NCBI RefSeq assembly: GCF_028473745.1
Contig: NZ_CP101137.1
Span: forward strand, 434,001-498,000
DNA length: 64,000 bases
Origin: Streptomyces sp. M92
GTDB lineage: Bacteria; Actinomycetota; Actinomycetes; Streptomycetales; Streptomycetaceae
Direction of reading: 5' to 3'
How positions within the stretch are numbered: position 1 is the first letter of the stretch; every line of letters starts with the position of its first letter. The notes below the pieces were generated by a model that ran no database searches, was not told the origin of the DNA, and saw only the letters and a list, made by a program, of their open reading frames with translations. A program made the translations under genes and the position numbers. Below, piece after piece: positions 15,452 to 24,152 of the stretch.

Positions 15452-18154
15452 ATGACCGACCCCAAAGCCATCCAGCCGAGCGAGCTCGACCAGCTCCCGG
15501 ACCGCGACCCCGAGGAGACCGCCGAATGGCAGGCCTCCCTGGACGCCGTCACCAAGGCGGCCGGGCCGCACCGTGCCGCGTACCTGATGCGCCGCACGCT
15601 GGAGCGCGCCGAGGGCGCCGGCCTCGCCCTGCCGAAGCTCCTCGAGACGGACTACGTCAACACCATCCCCACCTCCGCCGAGCCCGCCGTTGACGGCGAC
15701 GAGGCGATGGAGCAGCGGATCACCGCCTGGAACCGCTGGAACGCGGCGGCGATGGTCACCCGCGGCAGCAAGTACGGCGTCGGCGGCCACATCGCCACCT
15801 TCGCGTCCGCGGCCTGGCTGTACGAGACCGGCTTCAACCACTTCTTCAAGGGCAAGGAGGGTGACGGCTCCGGCGACCAGCTCTACGTCCAGGGCCACGC
15901 CTCCCCCGGCATCTACGCCCGCGCCTTCCTCGACGGCCGCCTGAACGAGGAGCAGCTCGACAACTTCCGCCGCGAGTCCGGCGGCAACGGCCTGCCCTCC
16001 TACCCGCACCCGCGCCGTCTGCCCTGGCTGTGGGAGTTCCCCACCGTCTCCATGGGCCTCGGCCCGATCTCCGCGATCTACCAGGCGCGCTTCAACCGCT
16101 ACCTGACCAGCCGCGGCATCAAGGACCTGAGCAACTCCCACGTGTGGGCGTTCCTCGGCGACGGCGAGATGGACGAGCCGGAGTCCACCACCGCGCTCAC
16201 CCTCGCCTCCCGTGAGGGCCTGGACAACCTGACCTTCGTCATCAACTGCAACCTGCAGCGCCTCGACGGTCCGGTCCGCGCCAACTTCAAGATCGTGCAG
16301 GAGCTGGAGGCCCAGTTCCGCGGCGCCGGCTGGAACGTCGTGAAGTCGCTGTGGGGCACCGCCTGGGACGAGCTGTTCCAGCTCGACACCACCGGCGCCC
16401 TCGTACGCCGCCTGCGCGAGGTACCCGACGCGCAGGTGCAGACGTACCAGACCCGCGACGCCGCCTACATCCGCGAGGACTTCTTCAACAAGGACCCGCA
16501 GCTCGCCGAGATGGCGAAGCTGCTGTCCGACGACAAGATCCTCGAGTGCTTCCACTACTCGCGCGGCGGTCACGAGTCCCGCAAGGTCTACGCCGCGTAC
16601 AAGGCCGCGCTCGCCCACAAGGGCGCGCCGACCGTGATCCTGGCCCAGACGGTCAAGGGCCACACCCTCGGCACCGGCTTCGCCTCCAAGAACGCCAACC
16701 ACCAGATGAAGAAGCTCTCGGTGGACGAGTTCAAGGACATGCGCGACCTGCTCGGCCTGCCGATCAAGGACAGCGACTTCACCGACGGCGTGGTCCCCTA
16801 CGGCCACCCGGGCGCCGACTCCCCCGAGGTCCGCTACCTCCAGGAGCGCCGCGCCGCCCTCGGCGGTCCCGCCCCGGCCCGCCGCGTCCACCCCCTCGCG
16901 CCGCTGCCCGCGCCCGCCGAGAAGGCGTTCGCCTCCTTCGACAAGGGCTCCGGCTCGCAGAGCGTGGCCACCACCATGGCCTTCGTCCGCCTGGTCAAGG
17001 ACCTGGTCCGCGACAAGGAGACCGGCAAGCGCTGGGTGCCGATCGTCCCCGACGAGGCGCGCACCTTCGGCATGGAGAGCCTCTTCCCGTCCCTGGGCAT
17101 CTACTCGCCCAAGGGCCAGACGTACGAGCCGGTCGACCGCGACCAGCTGATGTACTACAAGGAAGCCAAGAACGGTCAGATCCTCAACGAGGGCATCACC
17201 GAGGCCGGGTCGATGGCCGACTTCATCGCCGCTTCGACGTCGTACGCGACGCACGGCGAGGCGATGATCCCGTTCTACATCTTCTACTCGATGTTCGGCT
17301 GGCAGCGCACGGCAGACCAGATGTGGCAGCTCGGCGACCAGCTCGGCCGCGGCTTCCTGGTCGGCGCCACCGCGGGCCGCACCACGCTGACCGGTGAGGG
17401 CCTCCAGCACGCGGACGGCCACTCCCCCGCCATCGCGGCGACCAACCCGGCCGCCCTGACGTACGACCCGGCCTTCGCCTACGAGGTCGCGGCGATCGTC
17501 AAGGACGGTCTGCGCCGGATGTACGGCGAGGCCGCCCCGGGCGAGGACCCGAACGTCTTCTACTACCTGACGGTCTACAACGAGCCGATGCCGCAGCCGG
17601 CCAAGCCGTCCGGCCCCGGCATCGACGAGGGCATCGTCAAGGGTCTGTACCGGTTCAACACGGCGGAGTCCGCGGGTCTGACCCCGGCCGCCAACGCCCC
17701 GCGCATCCAGCTGCTGGGCTCCGGCACGGCGATCCACTGGGCGCTGAAGGCTCAGCAGCTGCTCACCGAGGAGTGGGGCGTGGCCGCCGACGTGTGGTCC
17801 GCGACCTCCTGGACGGAGCTGCGCCGGGACGCCATGGACGCCGACGCGGCACTGCTGCGCGGCGAGGAGCGGGTGCCGTACGTCCGCCAGGCGCTCCAGG
17901 GCGCCGAGGGCCCGGTCCTCGCGGTCTCCGACTACATGCGCCAGGTCCCGGACCAGATCGCGCAGTGGGTCGAGCAGGACTACTCGTCGCTCGGCGCCGA
18001 CGGCTTCGGTCTGTCGGACACCCGTGAGGCCGCCCGCCGCCACTTCGGCGTCGACGCCGAGTCCATCGTGGTCGCGGCCCTGGCCCAGCTCGCGGGGCGC
18101 GGCGAGGTCAAGGCGACGGCCGTGAAGGAGGCGCGCGAGCGCTACGGCCTGTGA
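15452..18154 (+). CDS. aceE: pyruvate dehydrogenase E1 component, homodimeric type
   Basis: A 900-residue E1. ATG at 15452 (MTDPKAIQ) follows AGGAAGG, which favours it over ATG 15416. The single-chain length and motifs such as GDGEMDEPES at about residue 236 (thiamine diphosphate and Mg binding), PHPRRLPWLWEFPTVSMGLG and LTGEGLQHADGHSP mark the homodimeric AceE type. It decarboxylates pyruvate and acetylates lipoyl-E2. Its partners E2 and E3 lie upstream, and LipB and LipA at 30-32 kb make the lipoyl cofactor. Confidence 0.95.
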   Translation: MTDPKAIQPSELDQLPDRDPEETAEWQASLDAVTKAAGPHRAAYLMRRTLERAEGAGLALPKLLETDYVNTIPTSAEPAVDGDEAMEQRITAWNRWNAAAMVTRGSKYGVGGHIATFASAAWLYETGFNHFFKGKEGDGSGDQLYVQGHASPGIYARAFLDGRLNEEQLDNFRRESGGNGLPSYPHPRRLPWLWEFPTVSMGLGPISAIYQARFNRYLTSRGIKDLSNSHVWAFLGDGEMDEPESTTALTLASREGLDNLTFVINCNLQRLDGPVRANFKIVQELEAQFRGAGWNVVKSLWGTAWDELFQLDTTGALVRRLREVPDAQVQTYQTRDAAYIREDFFNKDPQLAEMAKLLSDDKILECFHYSRGGHESRKVYAAYKAALAHKGAPTVILAQTVKGHTLGTGFASKNANHQMKKLSVDEFKDMRDLLGLPIKDSDFTDGVVPYGHPGADSPEVRYLQERRAALGGPAPARRVHPLAPLPAPAEKAFASFDKGSGSQSVATTMAFVRLVKDLVRDKETGKRWVPIVPDEARTFGMESLFPSLGIYSPKGQTYEPVDRDQLMYYKEAKNGQILNEGITEAGSMADFIAASTSYATHGEAMIPFYIFYSMFGWQRTADQMWQLGDQLGRGFLVGATAGRTTLTGEGLQHADGHSPAIAATNPAALTYDPAFAYEVAAIVKDGLRRMYGEAAPGEDPNVFYYLTVYNEPMPQPAKPSGPGIDEGIVKGLYRFNTAESAGLTPAANAPRIQLLGSGTAIHWALKAQQLLTEEWGVAADVWSATSWTELRRDAMDADAALLRGEERVPYVRQALQGAEGPVLAVSDYMRQVPDQIAQWVEQDYSSLGADGFGLSDTREAARRHFGVDAESIVVAALAQLAGRGEVKATAVKEARERYGL

Positions 18155-18176
18155 GCCCCGGGCAGTGATCGGAAGG

Positions 18177-18198
18177 CCCCCGCCACGCACGGCGGGGG
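18177..18198 (+). terminator. terminator after aceE
   Basis: CCCCCGCC at 18177-18184, loop ACGCAC, GGCGGGGG at 18191-18198, followed by TCTTCCTC. It starts 22 bases after the aceE stop codon and separates it from the WYL regulator. Confidence 0.75.
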
Positions 18199-18227
18199 TC
18201 TTCCTCGTTCTCCTGCATCATGTGGGG

Positions 18228-19220
18228 ATGCGCGCTGCCCGCCTCATCAAGATGGTGCTGCTCCTCCAGTCCCGCCCCACCATGACCGCGGCCGAACTGG
18301 CCCGCGAACTGGAGGTGTCGGAACGCACCGTCACCCGGGACGCGCAGGCGCTGTCGGAGGCGGGCGTGCCGGTCTACGCCGAGCGGGGCCGGGCCGGCGG
18401 TTACCGGCTGATCGGCGGCTACCGCACCCGGCTGACCGGCCTCGCCCGGGGCGAGGCGGAAGCCCTCTTCCTGTCCGGAGTGCCGGGGGCCCTGCGCGAG
18501 ATGGGCCTGGAGGACGCCGCGTCGGCGGCCCGCCTGAAGGTGTCGGCGGCCCTGCTCCCCTCCCTGAGGGACGCCTCCCGTACGGCGGCCCAGCGGTTCC
18601 ACCTGGACGCGCCGAACTGGTTCCGGGAGCCCGAGACGCCCGAGCTGCTGCCGGCGGTCGCGGACGCGGTCTGGGACGACCGGCGGATCACCGCGCGCTA
18701 CCGGCGCGGCGAGGACGAGGTCGTCCGCGAGCTGGAGCCCTACGGTCTCGTGCTGAAGGCCGGGGCCTGGTACCTGTGCGCGCGGATCACGCGGTCGACG
18801 GGCGACGGGCCGTTCCGCGTCTACCGCATCGACCGCTTCACGGCCGCGGAGACGAGCGAGGAGCGCTTCGAACGGGACGAGGGCTTCGACCTGCCCGCGT
18901 TCTGGACGGAGCGGGCCGAGCAGTTCGCGCGGTCGATCCTGCGGTCCGAGGCCGTGGTGCGGCTGTCGCCCCGGGGTGTACGGGCCCTGCACCACGCCGT
19001 CGACGCGCTGTCCGCCCGGGAGGCGCTGGAGACCGCGGGGGCACCCGACGCGGACGGGTGGGTGACGGTGACGCTGCCGGTGGAGTCGGAGGAGATCGCG
19101 CATGCGCAGCTCAGGGGGCTGGGCCCGGAGGCGGAAGTACTGGCGCCGAGTGCGCTGCGGGAACGGTTCGCCCAGGACGCACGACGGCTGGCGAGCCTGT
19201 ACGACCGCACGGACGGCTAG
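18228..19220 (+). CDS. HTH and WYL-domain transcriptional regulator
   Basis: A 330-residue regulator with an N-terminal winged helix (TMTAAELARELEVSERTVTRDAQALSEAGVPVYAERG) and a central WYL domain at about residues 140-215 (ITARYRRG...ELEPYGLVLKAGAWYLCARI). The DeoR-like/WYL class responds to small molecules or nucleotides. The start is ATG 18228; GTG 18222 two codons upstream is equally possible. No target is evident. Confidence 0.85.
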   Translation: MRAARLIKMVLLLQSRPTMTAAELARELEVSERTVTRDAQALSEAGVPVYAERGRAGGYRLIGGYRTRLTGLARGEAEALFLSGVPGALREMGLEDAASAARLKVSAALLPSLRDASRTAAQRFHLDAPNWFREPETPELLPAVADAVWDDRRITARYRRGEDEVVRELEPYGLVLKAGAWYLCARITRSTGDGPFRVYRIDRFTAAETSEERFERDEGFDLPAFWTERAEQFARSILRSEAVVRLSPRGVRALHHAVDALSAREALETAGAPDADGWVTVTLPVESEEIAHAQLRGLGPEAEVLAPSALRERFAQDARRLASLYDRTDG

Positions 19221-19681
19221 CCGCGTACGGCGGGAAGGGGACGTGTCGGGAGGGGTCCGCCCGCAGCGGTTGGCGCGTCAGCGCCGCCCACCCCCGTAGC
19301 CGACCGATTCCGCGCCGTTCCGAGGACGGCCCCCCGGCGCGGCCCCGACCCAACACACGACACACCGCGCTACCCGCACCCCCACCGAACCCGCAGCGGC
19401 GCCGCAGGCATCCACACCCCCACCGAACCCACACAGGCAGCCGCAGCCACCCCACCCGCCCCACCGCCGGAAGCACCCGCACCCCCACCGAACAGCCACA
19501 GGCCGCCGCAGGCATCCCGCTCAACGACCGAACCCACACAGGCAGCCGCAGGCATCCACACCCCACCGAACCCGCACAGATCGCCGCAGGCGCCCCGCTC
19601 AACCGCCGGAGGCAACCGCACATAACGATCCGCCGCACTCCACGTGCGCCACCCCCGCCCAGGGCCGATGCTGGACCCGTG
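19221..19681. other. long gene-free region with repeats
   Basis: 461 bases with no credible gene. The C-rich tract reads open on the minus strand, but the products are low-complexity Gly/Cys/Ala strings. The repeated units at 19384-19604 are listed separately. The last 70 bases lead into the DUF4240 gene. Confidence 0.6.
19384..19604. repeat. imperfect tandem repeat, about 38-40 bp period
   Basis: The motif ACCGAAC recurs at 19384, 19422, 19487, 19527 and 19565, giving spacings of 38, 65, 40 and 38. Units share ACCGAACCC-ACACAGGCAGCCGCAGGC and then CATCC(AC)ACCCC or CCCGCTCAACG. The repeats are noncoding and degenerate; function unknown. Confidence 0.65.
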
Positions 19682-20203
19682 ATGGACGAGACGGAGTTCT
19701 GGGAGCTGATCGACGCCACCCGGCAGGGTGCCGACGGCGATCCCGAGGACCAGGCCGACCTCCTCGTGGAGCGGCTCCTCGGGCTGGACCCGGACCTGGT
19801 GCTGGACTTCGCCCGCCATTTCGAGGCCCGCTACAACCGCGCCTGCACCTGGGACGTGTGGGGCGCCGCGTGGGTGCTGCTCGGCGGCGCGAGCGACGAC
19901 GCCTTCGACTACTTCCGCTGCTGGCTGATCGGCCAGGGCCGCGAGGTGTACGAGGGTGCGGTGCACGAGCCCGACTCGCTCGCCGAGCTGCTGGACGACT
20001 TCGACGAGGAGCTGGACGGCGACGGCGAGGAGCTGGGCTACGCGGCCGACGAGGCGTACGAGCAGCTCACCGGCACCGTCGCCCCCGACTTGGGCATCGC
20101 GCCCGCCCCGGCGGAACCGCTGGGCACCCCGGTCGACCTGGAGGACGACCGGGCCGTGGCCGCCCGCTTCCCACGCCTGTGGGAGCGGTTCGGTCAGGAC
20201 TGA
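19682..20203 (+). CDS. DUF4240 domain protein
   Basis: A 173-residue acidic soluble protein. It matches the DUF4240 pattern: MDETEFWELIDATR at the N-terminus, YNRACTWDVWGAAWVLLGGASDDAFDYFRCWLIGQGREVYE in the middle, and an Asp/Glu-rich region (DDFDEELDGDGEELGYAADEAYEQLTG). Function unknown; such proteins often occur near toxin-immunity or SMI1-like loci, but none is seen here. ATG 19682 follows an in-frame GTG at 19679. Its end overlaps the convergent amidase gene by 10 bases. Confidence 0.8.
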   Translation: MDETEFWELIDATRQGADGDPEDQADLLVERLLGLDPDLVLDFARHFEARYNRACTWDVWGAAWVLLGGASDDAFDYFRCWLIGQGREVYEGAVHEPDSLAELLDDFDEELDGDGEELGYAADEAYEQLTGTVAPDLGIAPAPAEPLGTPVDLEDDRAVAARFPRLWERFGQD

Positions 20204-21063
20204 CCAGCCGGCCGGCCCTGGAGCCGGGCCGCGGCCTCCCTGATGTCCGGGAGGCGCGCCGTCAGCGCCGCGCCCGGGCAACTGGTCTGGTAGCCCTCGT
20301 CGTGGCCGGCGACGGCGGGCAGCGTGGCCGTGGCGCCGGCGGCGTACCGGCTGAGGCCGTTGCTGGAGACCAGGCGGACCTTGCCGCGGGGGTCGCTGCC
20401 GGTCCCGCCGAGTTTCCAGGCGGCCAGCGCGGCGATCGCGTCGGTCAGCGCGTCGGGCACGGGCACGCCGGCGGTGAAGGTGCCGAGGGCGGCGATGCCG
20501 GTGGTGCGGTGGTTGAAGCCCTGGGTGTGGGCGCCGGTGACGGCGCGGTCGATGCCCCCGGCGCGGCCCTCGTAGATGGTGCCGCAGCGGTCGACGACGA
20601 AGTTGTAGCCGATGTCGTCCCAGTCCCGCCCGCCCGTCTGGCCGGAGTACACGCCGCGGAGGATGGCCGGCACGTCGGCGCAGTCGTAGCCGTTCGGCGT
20701 GTCCGTGTGGTGGACGAAGACGGCGAGGACCTTGTCGTCGTAGCGCGGCGGCGGCTGTGCGCGGGCGGCTTCGCCCAGCCAGACCGACCGGGGCACGACG
20801 GGCGGCCGGGGCGCGGTGTACGGGTCGGCGGCGGCCGCCCGGGGGTCCGTGGCGGCGGCCCTCTCCACCCCGTTCGCGCACAGCGCCAGCGCGACGACGG
20901 CGGCGAGGCCGGGGAGGCAGCCGAGCACCACCGGCGCCACGCCCGGTCCACCGGGCACGCGCACGCGCTTCGCCCACTCACGTGCGCGAGCCGCGCCGGA
21001 TGCGCCGGGGAGGGAAGCCGCACTCCGCCACCGGGACCGGCGCCGTCCTCGGAAGACCCGCAT
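20194..21063 (-). CDS. peptidoglycan-recognition / N-acetylmuramoyl-L-alanine amidase domain protein
   Basis: A 289-residue exported protein. ATG at 21063 (MRVFRGRRR) gives a basic N-terminus and a hydrophobic segment near residues 38-62, so it is either secreted or anchored. The amidase-2/PGRP domain follows: WLGEAARAQPP, AVFVHHTDTPNGYDCADVPAILRG, DWDDIGYNFVVDRCGTIYEGRAGG and GAHTQGFNHRTTGIAALG. His in VHHT and GAHT plus a Cys in TSCPG are the expected zinc ligands. It probably trims peptidoglycan stem peptides. It diverges from the MarP-like protease. Confidence 0.87.
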   Translation of the reverse strand: MRVFRGRRRSRWRSAASLPGASGAARAREWAKRVRVPGGPGVAPVVLGCLPGLAAVVALALCANGVERAAATDPRAAAADPYTAPRPPVVPRSVWLGEAARAQPPPRYDDKVLAVFVHHTDTPNGYDCADVPAILRGVYSGQTGGRDWDDIGYNFVVDRCGTIYEGRAGGIDRAVTGAHTQGFNHRTTGIAALGTFTAGVPVPDALTDAIAALAAWKLGGTGSDPRGKVRLVSSNGLSRYAAGATATLPAVAGHDEGYQTSCPGAALTARLPDIREAAARLQGRPAGQS

Positions 21064-21240
21064 GGTCCCACTGTCCGGCGCATCGGGTCCGCCCGCGACG
21101 TGTGCTGTGCCACCTGGTGGAACCATCCTCCCGGTCCCCGACGTTTTCCGGTTGACCCCAGCTGATCACGGGACCCGTCCGGCACGTACTCAGGGTTCCG
21201 GGACGGACCCGGCCGAGGGTCCGGCAGAAAGGCGGCTCGC

Positions 21241-22425
21241 GTGGACCTGCTCGACATCGTGCTGGTGCTGGTGGTGCTGGCCTACGCGGCCTCCGGCTAC
21301 CGGCGCGGACTGGTGGCCGGCTGTGTCTCGCTGGCCGGTTTCGTGGGCGGCGCGGTGGTCGGCGTGTGGATCCTGCCGTGGGTGATGGACCTGGTGTCGC
21401 CGGGCTCGACGGCGGCGACGGTGACGGCCGTGGTCACGGTGCTGCTGCCGGCGGTGGTGGGCCACGAGCTGGCGGGACGGCCGGCGCTGCGGCTGCGCCG
21501 GGAGCTGGACGCCGGTCCGCTCCGGGTGGCCGACGGGGCCGGCGGCGCGGTGGCCAACGCGGCGGCCGCGCTGATCGTGGCGTGGGTGGCGGCGAGCGTC
21601 CTGGCGGCGTCCTCGTCGCCGCTGCTGACCTCGGCGATCCGTGACTCGACGCTGCTGGGCGCGGTGCAGCGGGCGATGCCGGACACCACTCCGGCATGGT
21701 TCTCCAGGGCGACGTCCGCGCTGACGGAGGCGGGGTTCCCGCAGGTCTTCAACCCCTTCGAGAACGAGTCGACCGCCCAGGTCGCCGAGCCCTCCGGCGA
21801 CAGTGTCACCGCCGCGGCCACCAACGCGGCCAAGCTCAGCACGGTGAAGGTGGAGGGCGTCGCCGGCAGCCAGGGCCGGGAGGGCAGCGGCTTCGTCTAC
21901 GCGCCCCGGCACGTGATGACCAACGCCCACGTGGTGGCCGGCATCGACGACCCGACCGTCCGCGTCGGCGGGGTCGGACCGGCGTACGAGGCGCGGGTGG
22001 TGCTCTTCGACCCGGCCGAGGACGTGGCCGTGCTGTATGTGCCGGACCTGTCCGCGCCCGCGCTGCGGTTCGACGACGACGCGGAGCGCGGCGACCCGGC
22101 GGTGGTCGCCGGGTATCCGCAGGACGGCGACCTGGACCTGCGCGCGGCGACGGTGGCGAACCGGATCCGGGCGACGGGCCAGAACATCTACAGCGACGCG
22201 AACGTCACCCGCGAGATCTACTCGATCCGCTCCACGGTCCGCCCCGGCAACTCGGGCGGCCCGCTGCTCACCACCGACGGCCGGGTGTACGGCGTGGTCT
22301 TCGCCCGCTCCACCTCCGACGCCCGGACCGGGTACGTGCTGACGGCGGACGAGGTGGCCGACGAGGCCCGGCGCGCGGCCGAGGCGACGGAGGCGGTGGA
22401 CACGGGCGAGCCGGTCGCGTCCTGA
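21241..22425 (+). CDS. MarP-like membrane-anchored serine protease (CvpA domain + trypsin-like domain)
   Basis: A 394-residue protein starting at GTG 21241. Four hydrophobic helices in residues 1-135 form a CvpA/colicin-V-production-like anchor (MDLLDIVLVLVVLAYAASGY). The periplasmic-side trypsin-like domain has His230 in TNAHVVAG, Asp261 in EDVAVLYVP and Ser338 in RPGNSGGPLL. This matches mycobacterial MarP (Rv3671c), which is needed for acid and envelope stress tolerance and activates a peptidoglycan hydrolase. The divergent neighbour here is a peptidoglycan amidase. Confidence 0.88.
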   Translation: MDLLDIVLVLVVLAYAASGYRRGLVAGCVSLAGFVGGAVVGVWILPWVMDLVSPGSTAATVTAVVTVLLPAVVGHELAGRPALRLRRELDAGPLRVADGAGGAVANAAAALIVAWVAASVLAASSSPLLTSAIRDSTLLGAVQRAMPDTTPAWFSRATSALTEAGFPQVFNPFENESTAQVAEPSGDSVTAAATNAAKLSTVKVEGVAGSQGREGSGFVYAPRHVMTNAHVVAGIDDPTVRVGGVGPAYEARVVLFDPAEDVAVLYVPDLSAPALRFDDDAERGDPAVVAGYPQDGDLDLRAATVANRIRATGQNIYSDANVTREIYSIRSTVRPGNSGGPLLTTDGRVYGVVFARSTSDARTGYVLTADEVADEARRAAEATEAVDTGEPVAS

Positions 22426-22445
22426 CCCGCCGCGGGGGCGGACGC

Positions 22446-22940
22446 TCAGGCCCCGGTGAGCATCTGCCCCATCAGCACGTCGTCGACGTACTGGCCGTCG
22501 AGGTGGAACTCCTCGGGCTGCACGCCTTCGACGACGAAGCCCTCCGACTCGTAGAGCCCCCGGGCGGCCGTGTTGTGGCCGAGGACCCGCAGGGTGATGC
22601 GGCGGAAGCCCTTCTCACGGGCCTCCTCGACGGCGGCCCGGACCAGGGCCCGCCCCACGCCGTGACCGCGGGCCCGGCCGGCGACGGCGAGACCGCGGAT
22701 CTGCCGGACGTGGGTGTTGGAGGCCAGCTCCGTGGGGAGGCCGAGGCGGACGTAGCCGACCACGGCACCGTCGAGTTCGGCGACCAGGTGGGCCTCGGGC
22801 CCGCAGGCGTCGCGGAAGAAGGGGTCGTCCGGTCCCGGCGGGGGCGAGACGGCGTGCAGGTGGGACCACGTCTCGAGGTCGATCCGGCGCAGCGGCTGCT
22901 CGTCCTCGGGCCTGGCGCGGCGTATGTGCGGGGCTGGCAT
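22446..22940 (-). CDS. GNAT-family N-acetyltransferase
   Basis: A 164-residue protein with the GNAT motif A region VRQIRGLAVAGRARGHGVGRALVRAAVEEAREKGF (R/Q-x-x-G-x-A type acetyl-CoA loop) and LRVLGHNTAARGLYESEGFVVEGV downstream. The acceptor substrate is unknown. ATG 22940 is chosen; GTG 22949 three codons upstream is possible, and neither has a clear ribosome site. Confidence 0.82.
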   Translation of the reverse strand: MPAPHIRRARPEDEQPLRRIDLETWSHLHAVSPPPGPDDPFFRDACGPEAHLVAELDGAVVGYVRLGLPTELASNTHVRQIRGLAVAGRARGHGVGRALVRAAVEEAREKGFRRITLRVLGHNTAARGLYESEGFVVEGVQPEEFHLDGQYVDDVLMGQMLTGA

Positions 22941-23011
22941 GACGGTCACTGTACGACGCGGGCGCGCGGCCCCGTCCAGCGTTTTCCGGGGCGGCCCGGC
23001 AGGATGGGCGC

Positions 23012-23929
23012 ATGGACGATGGACGCAAGGACGCGGGGCGTTCCCGGGTCGCGGTGGCCGGCGCGTCGGGTCTGATCGGCGGCGCGCTGGCGCGGTCCCT
23101 GACCGCGGACGGCCACGAGGTGGTGCGCCTGGTACGGCGCCCGCCCCGAGGCGCGGACGAGGTGCGCTGGGACCCGGAGGGCGGACGCGTGGACACGGCC
23201 GGGCTGGCCGGCTGCGACGCCGTGGTCAACCTGGCCGGGGCCGGGGTGGGAGACCGCCGCTGGACCGACGCGTACAAGACGCGTATCCGCAGCAGCCGGG
23301 TGCACGGCACGACGGCGCTGGCCGAGGCCGTCGCCTCGATGGAGCAGCCGCCGCGGGTCTTCCTGAACGGCAGCGGGATCGGCTTCTACGGGGAGACCGG
23401 TGATCGGCCGGTGGACGAGGGCGCACCCGCGGGAGAGGGTTTCCTGCCGTCCCTGTGCGTGGAGTGGGAGGGCGCCGCGGCGCCCGCCCGGCACGCGGGG
23501 GTGCGGACGGTGTTCGCCCGGACCGGTCTGGTCGTCTCCCGCCGGGGCGGGGCGTGGGGCCGGCTCTTCCCGCTCTTCCGGGCGGGGCTCGGCGGGCGGC
23601 TGGGCGACGGCTCCCAGTACTGGTCCTTCGTGTCCCTGCACGACGAGGTGGCCGCGCTGCGGCACCTGCTGGACCGGGACGACCTGTCCGGCCCCTTCAA
23701 TCTGACGGCTCCGCGTCCGGTGACGAACCGTGAGGTCACCGTGGCGATGGGGCGGGTGCTGCACCGCCCGACGCCGTTCGCAGTGCCGGCGCCGGTGCTG
23801 CGCGCGGTGCTGGGCGAGCTGGCGGGCGACGTCCTGGGCAGCGCGCGGGTCCTGCCGAACCGTCTGCTGGAGTCGGGCTTCCGCTTCGCGTTCCCGGAGA
23901 TCGACGGGGCGATCCGGGCGGCGGTGTGA
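23012..23929 (+). CDS. TIGR01777-family epimerase (SDR, DUF1731)
   Basis: A 305-residue protein starting at ATG 23012. It has the NAD(P)-binding motif VAVAGASGLIGGALARSL, then VVNLAGAGVGDRRWT, SSRVHGTT and NGSGIGFYGETGDRPVDE, which are typical of TIGR01777 proteins. The C-terminal DUF1731 part ends GFRFAFPEIDGAIRAA. In other bacteria this family is linked to cell division or nucleoside-sugar chemistry, but its reaction is not settled. Confidence 0.88.
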   Translation: MDDGRKDAGRSRVAVAGASGLIGGALARSLTADGHEVVRLVRRPPRGADEVRWDPEGGRVDTAGLAGCDAVVNLAGAGVGDRRWTDAYKTRIRSSRVHGTTALAEAVASMEQPPRVFLNGSGIGFYGETGDRPVDEGAPAGEGFLPSLCVEWEGAAAPARHAGVRTVFARTGLVVSRRGGAWGRLFPLFRAGLGGRLGDGSQYWSFVSLHDEVAALRHLLDRDDLSGPFNLTAPRPVTNREVTVAMGRVLHRPTPFAVPAPVLRAVLGELAGDVLGSARVLPNRLLESGFRFAFPEIDGAIRAAV

Positions 23930-24152
23930 GCGCCGTCTGCCGCGCACGAGACCGCGAGAGACCACTCATGACCGTGTGAGCCCGTTCGAGCATCACATGG
24001 CCGCCACATGCGACCAGCGTGCGACCGTGCCCTGCCCGCGTGCGATTCCCGTTGTCCGTTTCCGGTTCTAACCTCGTGTCGAACTCGGGTATCCCTCAAG
24101 CCGGTTGGGGGCATGACGTCTCCAGCGGCCGCGCAACCTCGAGGAGGGGCAC

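Noticed and set aside
15410-18190. 926-residue minus-strand frame over aceE
   Set aside because: Complementary shadow of aceE; sequence has no fold-like composition or motifs.
19384-19604. Array-like repeats considered as CRISPR
   Set aside because: Repeats are degenerate, spacers are not unique sequences of constant length, and no cas genes are present.
19278-19719. Minus-strand frames (73 and 202 residues) across the tandem repeat tract
   Set aside because: Products are repeats of Gly, Cys and Ala from the noncoding repeat; no start site or family resemblance.
21434-21697. Pro/Arg-rich small minus-strand frame inside the MarP-like gene
   Set aside because: Low-complexity frame with no ribosome site; a GC-skew artefact.
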